A stretch of DNA of 48,395 nt, taken from positions 1-48,395 of the forward strand of contig JANQIO010000232.1 of the NCBI GenBank assembly GCA_028282105.1, in the 5' to 3' direction. The translations under genes and the position numbers were made by a program. Each line of letters starts with the position of its first letter. The stretch's first letter is position 1. This document shows positions 8,257-18,500 of this stretch, piece after piece. The DNA comes from Halieaceae bacterium (GTDB lineage: Bacteria > Pseudomonadota > Gammaproteobacteria > Pseudomonadales > Halieaceae). The notes beneath the pieces are model-generated. The model was not told where the DNA came from, searched no databases, and saw nothing but the letters and a program-made list of their open reading frames with translations.

Positions 8257-9022
8257 GCGCACCAATCTCCACCGCAAAGCGTGAGCCGATCTTGTTGCTG
8301 GCCTCATGCAGCAGCAGCGCGGCGCGCAAGGTCATGCTGATGCTGCTGGCCATATGAAACAAGCGGCTGTTGCGGCCATGGAAGAAAATCGGCACCACGG
8401 TGGCTTCGGCCTGGTGGATCAGTTTGGCGGTGAAAGTGGTCCAGGGCAGGTCGGCAAATTCACCGAAGCCGCCCCTGCGGGTGGTGGACACGCCGCCGCC
8501 GGGGAACACCAGCAGCGTTCCCCCTGACTTCAGCACTTTCACCGCCTCGCGCTTGGTTTCTATATTGCGGCGCTGGGCCTCGCGTGAATCGGAGAAATCC
8601 ACCGGCAGAAAGAAGGGCTCCAGGTCGTCATCGCGGCACAGCAGTGCATGGATCAGGATCTTGAAGTTGCCCCGGGTGCGGGCGGCGATGTCGCACAGCA
8701 TGGTGCCGTCCACCACGCCGAAGGGATGGTTGGCGATAAATACCACCGGCCCGTCGCGGGGAATGCGCGCCTCCGCCGCCGGGTTTGCCGTGTAGGAGAT
8801 GTCCGCCAGTTCCAGGCCGCGGCTGAAGAAACGCTCCAGCTCGAAGGGTTCGCGCTTGAGCTGGTGATAGACTTGCTCCACCTTGCGGCGCCCGGTCAGC
8901 ACTTCCAGCATGGTAACCAGTTGCGAGCGCAGCCAGGGGTCGCCGGGTTGCACGTAGCTGATGCGCGGTAGCTCCGCGGGCAGGGCGTCATTCAGGTGAC
9001 TGTGCACAGTGCTTTCACTCAT
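8165..9022 (-). CDS. PlsC-like lysophospholipid acyltransferase
   Basis: This 285-residue membrane-associated acyltransferase would transfer a fatty acyl chain to a lysophospholipid or related acceptor. The catalytic motif is VVFIANHPFGVVDG (about residues 93-106). The spacing is H-X5-D, as in the hemolysin-like COG3176 group, rather than the H-X4-D of PlsC. A second block, GGTLLVFPGGGVS, matches the glycerol-phosphate-binding block of the family, and VVPIFFHGRNSRLF fits the fourth block. The ATG at 9022 (MSESTVHSHL) is preferred; an upstream in-frame extension to 9118 would overlap the divergent NADAR gene. The acceptor lipid is unknown. The 3' end overlaps the CheB-like gene. Confidence 0.8.
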   Translation of the reverse strand: MSESTVHSHLNDALPAELPRISYVQPGDPWLRSQLVTMLEVLTGRRKVEQVYHQLKREPFELERFFSRGLELADISYTANPAAEARIPRDGPVVFIANHPFGVVDGTMLCDIAARTRGNFKILIHALLCRDDDLEPFFLPVDFSDSREAQRRNIETKREAVKVLKSGGTLLVFPGGGVSTTRRGGFGEFADLPWTTFTAKLIHQAEATVVPIFFHGRNSRLFHMASSISMTLRAALLLHEASNKIGSRFAVEIGAPIPYSEIAHLGRKELTRHLHAVTWELGAPG

Positions 9023-9075
9023 GCGCGGTGTATACCATAGCCCTGTGAAATCCATAAGCACGGAAAACCAGCTCC

Positions 9076-9549
9076 ATGTTCGGGCCCGGCGACGACAGTG
9101 ACGCAATCTATCTCTCACGCACCGACGTGAACGAACCGCTATCGAGCTTTTCCCGCTTTGGCTTTTTCCTGGACGACGCCGAATGGCCGTCGGTAGAGCA
9201 CTACTTCCAGGCCATGAAGTTTGAGGACTCTGGCTACCGCGAGGAGATTCGCAGCGCGCCCCACCCCAAGAAAGCCCGCAAGCTGGGCCGCTCGCGGTGG
9301 CGGACGCTGCGCGCTGACTGGCCGAAGATCCGTAAGGTGATCATGACCCGCGCCGTCTATATCCGCTGTCGCACGCATCCGGAGGTGGCCGCGCGGCTGC
9401 TGGAGACCGGCAATGCCAGGCTGGTGGAGAACAATGCCTACGACTACTACTGGGGATGCGGCCGCGATCGGCGTGGCCGCAACACCTATGGCGAAGTCCT
9501 GATGGACGTGCGCCGCAAGCTTCGGGAGGAAGCGGCGGCGCAGGCCTGA
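9076..9549 (+). CDS. NADAR/YbiA-family protein
   Basis: This 157-residue protein aligns by motif with E. coli YbiA: EWPSVEHYFQAMKF, YREEIRSAPHPKKARKLGR, then VMRKA-like VIMTRAVYIR, and a C-terminal YDYYWGCGRDRRGRNTYGEV. YbiA-type proteins hydrolyse the N-glycosidic bond of reactive early riboflavin intermediates; other NADAR proteins act on ADP-ribosyl groups. The conserved Glu of EHYFQ and the Trp-Gly of YYWGCG are present. Length agrees with the family (YbiA is 160 residues). The gene is divergent from the acyltransferase with 53 bp between starts, and its stop lies 1 bp from that of the giant lipoprotein gene with no terminator between them. Confidence 0.85.
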   Translation: MFGPGDDSDAIYLSRTDVNEPLSSFSRFGFFLDDAEWPSVEHYFQAMKFEDSGYREEIRSAPHPKKARKLGRSRWRTLRADWPKIRKVIMTRAVYIRCRTHPEVAARLLETGNARLVENNAYDYYWGCGRDRRGRNTYGEVLMDVRRKLREEAAAQA

Positions 9550-9550
9550 G

Positions 9551-12500
9551 TCAGTTACAGGCGCCCACAGGCGTCCACAGCGCCGGGGTGTTGGGTGGCG
9601 CCCAGTTCGGATCACCCCAAGTGGTATGCGATTGTCGACATTCGTAATTCTGCCCCTCAAAGCTCACGATGTCGCCAATCACGTAGCTGGCACCCTTCAC
9701 CTGCCACTCAGGGCCGCAGGTCCCCGGCGAGGGGGTGGATTCCACGGTGCAGGTGGACTGGTCGTTGCGCCCGCCGTTGTAAGCGGCCTCAATGTCCGAG
9801 ACGCCATCCTTCTTGCCGGTGGCGACACCCGTCTGTGGGACGATGCTGCAAATCTGCTCACCGCCGTTCAGTGTGCGCCACTGCAGGAACGGACTGCGCG
9901 TGACATCTGTCTCGCAGGCGCCGCCGCGCCAGACGGCGCGCGCTTCGAACTGGGCCTGTTCGCCCGGGGCCACGGTCTTGGCTTCAACGATATAGATAAA
10001 GTCGGGCAGCTCGTTCTGGTCGAGGTCGCAGTCTTCGCGCGCGATCACGGTACAGGTGGCAGTGCTGTTGACGCCCCGATGTTTCACTTCCACCGTGGCG
10101 ACACCCACCGAGAGCCCTGTGGCGATGCCACCCTTGGGGCTTTCAAAGTCGCATATCTTCTTGTCCTGGCTCTGCCAGACCGTCTGGTTCGATTCGGTGA
10201 CGTCCTGGCTGCAGCCATCCGGGTAGGTGGCGCGTGCCGTGAAGCGAACCGTCTGGCCTTGCTGTACCACCTGGTCTCCGGAATCAATGACGATTGAGGT
10301 CGGCTTCCCGGAGCAATCTCCATCGGCCACCTGGATCAGGCTGTCTGCCTCAAGGCCATCAAATGCGGCACTTACTGTCGCCGAGCCCAGGCCGGTGGCG
10401 GTGACAACGCCGGCGGTATCGCCGCGATTGCCCACCACGGCAACGTCGCTATCACTACTGCTCCAGATAGACTTGTCGGTCACATCTTCGTCGCTGCCGT
10501 CCGCATAGGTGGCGACCGAACGCAGCGCCGCGGTCTCGTTTATCACTAACAGCGCGCTGTCCGGTTTGACGGTGAGCGCGGTGGCCGTGCGGGGTGTGAC
10601 GGTCAGGGGTGAGCTATCCACCTCGGCGCCTTCAAACAATGCGCTGATGTCTGCATTACCGGTACTCAGCGCCAGCACCCGCCCCTTGGGTTGAGCCGCG
10701 CGGCGGCCGCTGCCGTTGCCTACGGTCGCTACGGCCGGATCGCTGGTTTGCCAGATGACCTCGTCGGTGATTTCTCGGCTGCTGTCATCCAGGAACTCGC
10801 CGAAGGCCCGGTAGTCCTCCTCCTGTCCAACTTCCATGGTGTTGGAGCCGGGCTCAATCCAGCCATTGACCAGGCTGTTGGCCGCGACGCTGATAGCGCT
10901 GACTGCGTCCAGGCCCTCATAGCGCGCGGTAACCGTGGCGTTGCCGGGCTGGTTGCCGCTGATGACGCCGCCATTGTCGACGCCGTTCCCGACGCTGACG
11001 GTGGCATTGTCGTCACTGCTCCAGTCTGCCTCTGCTGACACGTCCAGCACCGACTCATCACTGAAGGTCGCCAGTGCAAACAGCCGGTCACTCTCACCTT
11101 CGACCAGGTCGAGGCTGGCGGGATCGACTTCCAGCGCGACCAGGGTGGGCGGAATGACGTCGAGGCTGCCCTCGCCGGTCAAGCCGCTGCCATGCGTGGC
11201 GATGATGCGAGTGTTGCCCTCGGCCAGCGCAGTGGCCAGCCCCTCACTGCCCTGGGCGTTGCTGACCACGGCGATGTCCGTGTCGCCGGCGCTCCAGTTG
11301 ACGCTGTCGGTCACCGGTTCCTCGCGCCCGTCTTCGTAGTGCAGGGTGGCGACATACTGTTGCTCGTCACCCACGGCGATAGCGGCGGTTACCGGCGCCA
11401 CCTCCAGCAGGTCTGGCTGGGCTTCGGTAACGGTGACGTCGCTGGTGCCCGTGGAGATGTCGCCGTTGTAGTCAAAGCTGGCGCTGATCTGTGTGGAGCC
11501 CGCCGCAATCGCCTCCGCGAAACCGGTGCCGGGATCGATGACGCCGACGGAGGTATCACTGGAACGCCAGACACTCTCCAGGCTCACGTCCAACACCTCG
11601 CCGTTGCTCAGGTAGGCGAAGGCTTCGAACGTGCCGCTGTCGCCGACGAATACGCTGGCGCTGGCCGGCACCACCTCGATGCGTTCGACCACCACGGCCG
11701 GCGGCTCGACAATCAGCTCCGCGCTGCCATCCAGGGTGGTTCCATCAAAGTCGCCGGAGGCGAAAACGGCGGCTGTGCCTTCGGCAATGCCGATGAACAA
11801 GCCGTTCGGCGCCTGCAGCCTCGCGACATCAATGTCAGAGGAACGCCAGGCGGCGCTGTCGGTGATATCGATCACCGTGTTGTCGCTCAGCACCAGTTCG
11901 GCTCGATACTGCTGGGTGTCATCAATCAGCACGCTGGCGGTCTGTGGCGTTACGTCAATCCGCACCGCCGTCACCGGCTCGGTCACGCGCAGGGTGGCCT
12001 CGCAGCCTGGTTCGCCCTGGCAGGGATAGGTGGTGCCCTCAAAAGTGAACTCCGCCCAGATGCTTGCAGTGCCTTCAGCCTGGCCTGTTACCCGTCCAGC
12101 ATTTGCTCCCTGCTCGGCGGTGGCGATGCCGGCGTCGCTGGTAAACCAGATGGACTGGCTGGTGACGTCGCGCGTGCTGAGGTCGCTGAGCACGGCGGTC
12201 GCGGTGTACTGAAGCGTGTTACCGGCCAGGATCTCGTCGACCTTTGGGGTGACCTGGATCGCCGTGATGGTCAGCGGTTCCTCGACGGTGAGGGATGTGC
12301 TGCCGCTGTAGACCGTGCCTTCTACTTTGAGATTGGCGGTAACCGTGACTTCGCCGGCGGACAGGCCGGTGGCGAGGCCACTGCCGTTCACCGACGCGAT
12401 GCTGGTGTCGCTGCTCTCCCAGCCCGATGCATCGGTGACATCCACCGCCGAGCCGTCGGAGAGCAGGGCGGTGGCGGTGTACTGCAGGGTATCCCCAAGC

Positions 12501-15500
12501 AGGATTGTCTCGTTCTCCGGTGTGACGCGAATATCCTCAATGGTGACGGGCGGCGCCAGCACGCTCAGCTCGGCATCGCCCTCCACCGGGGTGCCGTCAT
12601 CATCCAGCGCCGCGCTAATGCGCACCTCGCCGACGCTGAGGCCGGTGGCCAGGCCATCGGTATTTACCGATGCGATCGCCGTGTCAGAGGAGCGCCAGCT
12701 CACGCTGTCGGTCACATCGACCGAGTCGCCGTTTTCCAGGATTGCGGTAGCGCGGTACTGCTGTTTCTCGGCGACGATGACTTCGCTGACCGCGGGGGTA
12801 ACAACGATCTCAGTGACGCCTGGCTCTTCAACACTGAACTGCGCGCGACAGCTCGGTACTTCTTCGCAGGGTACGAGCGCGCCGTTGTCCAGGTATTCCA
12901 CGTAGACGCGGGTCGTGCCGGCGCCCAGTCCGGTGGCCAGCCCGGCGTTCTGGCCGGACTCGATACTGGCCACGGCCTCATTGGTGACGAACCAGCTGGC
13001 ATTGTGAGTGACATCCTGGGTGCTGCCGTTGGACATTACCGCCGTCGCCGTAAACTGGCGCGAGTCTCCCACCAGGGCATTGGCCTGCTGCGGTGTGATG
13101 ACGATTTTGTCGACGGTCAGCGCCTCGACAATCAGGGTTGCGTCGCCGCTGAAGTCCTCGCCATCCACTTTGACTGTGGCGGTAATCTGCGTTTGCCCCG
13201 GCGTCAGCGCGGTCGCCAGGCCATCGCTGTTGATCTGGGCAACCTCCTTATCACTGCTGGTCCAGGATGCTCCGGTTACCTCGATGACCCGTCCGTCGCT
13301 GAGTCTGACCTCGGCGCTGTACTGCTGCGTGCCTTCGACCAGCAGGGTGGCCAGTGGGGGTGAGACGACAACGGCTTCCACCGTGATAGCGGGCAGTACG
13401 GTGATCTGTGCCGCGCCCCGAACGATAAGACCGTTGACGTCCAGCGTGGCGATCACAGCGGTGCTGCCTGCTGCGACGCCTTCTGCCTCGCCGGCTTCAG
13501 AGATGACGGCGATGGCGTTGTTGCCGGTGGTCCAGTCGACATCGTCGGTCACATCCACTTCGTTGCCATCGCTCAGTTGGGCAACGGCGGTGTACTGTTG
13601 GCGGCCGCCTTCCAGCACCTCTGCCAGCGGCGGCGACACCACCACTGCGTCGACGGTGATTTCATCGCGTACGGTGAGGCTGGCATTGCCACTGATATCG
13701 GTGCCGAACAGACGCGCCGTGATGGTCGCGTCTCCGGGCGCTTCGCCATGGGCGAGCCCGCCAGCGTTGACGGAGGCAATGGAGCTGTCGCTGCTGGTCC
13801 AGGTCGCGTACTGACTGACGTCGATGCGGCCGCCGTCAGTCAGCACCAGAATAGCTTCGTACTGCTGGGTCTCGCCGACCACGATGTTTGCCAGCGGCGG
13901 ATTGACTTCCAGTTTTTCGATGCCGGTGGGCGGCGGTAATACCTGCAGGCTGGCGCTGCCTTCCACGCTGCTCTCGTCTACCTGGAGGCGGGCGACAACG
14001 CTGGTCTCACCGGGCAACAGGGCAATGGCCAGGCCGTTGCCGAAGAAAGCGCTGTTGCTGATGCGTGCGACGCTGGTATCGACCACCGACCACACCACTT
14101 CATCGGTGACGTCCCGGGAGCTGTTGTCACTGTAGATGGCCGTTGCTGTGTACTGCTGGGTCTGCAGCGTGATCAGGACCTGCAGTGGTGGGTCCACGAC
14201 CACCGAGACTACGCTGACAATATCCTGCACGGTAAGCTGGGCGCTGCCGCTGATGCCTTCGAATGTGGCGCCGATCGTGCTGTCGCCGGCACCGAGGCCT
14301 TGCGCCAGCCCCAGGTCATTGATGGACGCCACAGTGCCGTCACTGCTGGTCCAGCTGGCTTCAAAGGTGACATCCTCGGTCTCGCCGCTGGTCAGAACTG
14401 CAATAGCCTGGTACTGCTGGCTGCCACCGACGTCGATGGTCTGTTGCGCGGGGAGCACGTCAATGCGCACCACCGGATCGCTGTTCACCCTTAGCCGTGT
14501 GGAGTCACTGACGGCGCCCAGGGTGGCACTGATGGTGGTATCTCCCACCGCCAGTGCCTGGGCGGCGCCGCGCGTCGGCGACGTGTTGCTGATGATTGCC
14601 ACATCGGGATCACTGGACGCCCAGGTCACAGAATCCGTAATGTCCTTGCTGGTGCCGTCGGTAAACACACCATCAGCGGTGAACGCTGTCACTGTTCCCA
14701 CCGGCACCCGCTCGTCCCGCGGCGAGATGGTGATCGACACCAGCTCGGCTTCGACGACCTCAACGCGGGAGCTGGCCTGTTCGCCGAGGTACTCGATGGT
14801 GAGGTCGTCGATGCCCAGGTTGATCGAGAGCGCGGTACCGAAATCATCAAGCGAGCCCAGCCCAAGGCGGTCGGCGGGATCGTAGCGCTCCAGGATTGGC
14901 GGGTCGTTGCTCAGCGACCAGGTGCCGGCAAAGGTCACGTTCTCGCGAGAGCCGTCATCGAAGAAGGCCACCGCTCGGAAATCCTGGGTGGTGCCCAGCG
15001 GCATGGTGACCACCGGTGGGTAAACCTCAAGACCGGTCAGCTCTGGCGGTCGTTCTTCAACGATCAGTTCCCCGTCATCGCTGACCGGGCCTGATTCGGT
15101 GGGCAGGCTGGCGCTGATGGTAGCGACCCCGGCGGCCAGTCCGGTCGCCAGCCCGCTGCGATTCACCGCTGCGATATCGTCCGGGGCGCTGCGCCAGGTC
15201 ACATCCCGGCTGACGTCGAGCGAGCTGCCATCGCTGAGCCTGGCGGTGGCGGTATAGCGCTGCTCACCGTCCACAAAAACGCTGGCTGATGACGGCGCAA
15301 CGTCGATCGACTCTACTACCACTGTCGGCGCCTTGACGGCCAGAGCGGCACTGTCCTCGATCGACTGCCCGTCGCCGTAAATGAGGGTGGCGCGGATATT
15401 GGTATTGCCCTCGGCAAGCCCGGTGGCCAGACCGCTGCTGTCAATCTGGGCGATGCTGCTATTGCCGCTGCGCCAATTCACGTCTTCTGTAACGTCGGGC

Positions 15501-18500
15501 TCACTGCCGTCGCTGAGCACGGCGACCGCGCTGTACTGCACCGTGCCCTCGATCAGCACTTCCGCCGTCTCCGGGCTGATGCGCAGTTCCAGCACCGTGA
15601 CCGGTGGCGGCAATACCGTCAGCGCTCCGCTGTCGGTCAGGCTGCCAGACTCCAGGGCCAGGGTGGCGACGATATCCACGCTGCCCGCGCGTAAACCGGT
15701 CGCCCGTCCATTGCCGTTCACATGGGCGATATCCTCGTCAGTGGAGTTCCAGCTAACGTCCCGGGTGACATCGATCTCCTCGCCATTGCTCAGCTCGGCA
15801 AAGGCGAGAAACTGCTGCTTGGTATTGACCAGGATGTCGCTGCTGACGGGTTCAACCCGCACCGCCGTCACGGTCGGAGCCGCGTCTTCCACCCGCAGGC
15901 GCCCGCTGTCTTCAAGCAGGGCGTCGCCCAGGTCCAGGCGGGCAATAATATTGCTGGCGCCCGCGGTCAGGCCCCGGGCCAGCCCGGTGGCATCTACGCT
16001 GGCGACCTGGGTGTCGCTGGAACTCCAGCTCACCTCATCCGTAACATCCTGTTCGCTGCCGTCGCTCAGCACTGCGCGGGCGGTGAAGGCCTGGGTGCCA
16101 TCTACCAGTACTGTGGCCCGGGCGGGAGAGACCACCAGCTCCTCCACCGTCACCGCAGGCGGCGTCACCGTGAGTGCGCCGCTGCCGCTAAAGCTGTCGC
16201 CGTCGTATTCGATGGTGGCGATCACACGGGTCGCGCCCTCAGCCACACCGGTCGCAAGGCCGGAGCCATTGACCGTGGCTATGTCGCTATCGGCGGACTG
16301 CCAACTGGCGTCGCGAGTCACGTCAATCACCCGGCCGTCACTCAGCACCACCTCGGCGCTAAACTGTTGAGTGCCGCCGATGATGACTGTGGCCGTTGGC
16401 GGCTGGACCCGGACCTCTTCGACGCTGACAGGAGGCGCCTCGACCGTCAGGCGGCCGGCGTCGCTGAAGGTCACGCCCTCGTAGAGCAGGGTGGCGACAA
16501 TCTCACTGTGGCCCTCGCCGAGCCCGGTGGCAAGTCCGTCAGCATCCACCTGTGCGATGCTGCTGTCGCTGCTGCTCCAGCCGACATCGGTGGTGACATC
16601 CTGGCTGCTGCCATCGCTGAGAATCACACGGGCGGAGAACTGCTGGGTGCCGGCAATCAGAACGCTGGCGCTGGCGGGATCGACAATCAATTCCTCAATC
16701 GTCACCGCCGCTGCCGTGACCTCGAGTGCAGCTGTGTCGGTATAGGTGACAGCTTCGTAGGTCAGACTGGCGGTGATTCCTGCGTTGCCCTCGGCTATAC
16801 CGGTGGCACGGCCCTGGTCGTTGACCGAGGCGATGGCGCTGTTCTCGCTGGTCCAGCTCACCTGGGTGGTCACGTCCTGGGAGCTGCCGTCGCTGAGAAG
16901 GACGCGGGCATTAAACTGCTGTTTGCCGCCCACCAGCACCTCGGCCGCCGCCGGGTCGACAACCAGTTCTTCGATCACTACCGCCGGTGTATTGACTCGG
17001 AGTCTGCCTGCATCGGAAAACGTGCCATCCGGGGTCGCCAGGGTCGCCTGGATATCGACGGCGCCGGGGTTTAGACCAGTGGCCAGGCCGCGGCTGTCGA
17101 CCTGGGCCACGGTCGGATCCGAGGACAGCCACGACACGCTGTCGCTGACATCCTCGGTAGTGCCGTTTTCAAATTCCGCGGTGGCCGTGAATTGCACCTG
17201 CCCTTCGGGCAGGGTGGTCGCGCTGGGCGGTGTCACCGTGAGGCCGGTGAGGGCGGGTGGTAGCACCTGCAGGTTCGCGGCGCCGCTGATGTCGCCGCTG
17301 CTCAGCGTCAGGATGGCGTTGATGCTGGTAGTACCGGCGCTAACACCGGTGGCGAGCCCGCTGGTATCCACCACGGCAATCCCACCGTCGCCGGTGCTCC
17401 ACTGGACATCGTCGGAGACATCTTCCGTTGTGCCGTCGCTGTATATCGCGCGCGCCTGGTACTGCTGCTGTCCGCCCTCTATCACGCTGGCGTTGACTGG
17501 CGTTACTGCCAGCTCAAGGATCTCTGGCGGTGCCGGCCTGACATTCAACTGGCCGGACCCCTCCAGGGTCAGCCCCGGCAAACCGAGCTCGGCCACGATG
17601 AGAGCGGTGCCTTCCGCCAGCGCCCGGGCAAGGCCGGTGGCATCAACGGAAGCAACGCCCGGCTCGGAGGAAGACCAGCCAACGAACTCGCTGACATCGA
17701 TGGCCCGCTCACCGTCGATCACCAGGTCGGCGCTGTAGCGGACGCTGGCTCCCACTGGCAAGCCGATCAGGGCGGGTCGCACGACCAGTTCGATTTCTGC
17801 CTGGGTTTGCACCACTGTCACCGGCGTACTGCCCGACACACCGTCCAGCTCGGCGGTGACATCGGTCTCACCGGGCTGCAGGCCGAAGGCCAGACCGCGC
17901 CCAAAATCGTCGTCGTTGCTGAGCACCAGAATCGTGCGATCCAGGCTGCCCCATGTCACCAGCTCGGTGACATCCGCATTGCTGCCGTCCGAGTAGATGG
18001 CGGTGGCGGTGTACTGCAGCGTGGTGAAGCTGTACAGGGCCGCGTTAATGGGCTCGACGGTGATGGCGACCAGGTCGATCTCCGCACCGCGCACGGCCAG
18101 CTGTGCTGTTCCGGTCACTCCGTCGTAGCTTGCGGTAATCGCAGTAGTACCGGGCGCGCTGCCACTGGCGGAGCCGCCCTCGTCAATGGTGGCAACCGCT
18201 TCATTCTGGCTGCCCCAGTCTGCGCCGCTGGTGATGTCCAGGCTGCGACCGGTTTCGGTAATGGCGATGGCGGTGTACTGCAGCGATTGGCCCACATCGA
18301 TAACGGCCTGGGGCGGCAGCACATCAATGCGCACGACGTTGTCATCGAGCACCGTCAGCGAGGTCTGGTCCGAGAGGCCTTCGAAGCTGGCGATGATGTC
18401 GCTTGCACCGGGCGCCAGCGCCGCGGCAAGGCCGCGGGTCGGGTCCGAGTTACTGATGGTGGCCACGCCCGGGTCGCTGCTCGACCAGGTGACGACTTTG

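Noticed and set aside
11192-13363. 723-codon open frame on the plus strand within the giant gene
   Set aside because: It is opposite well-formed Ig repeats, resembles no family, and its periodic sequence simply mirrors the repeats.
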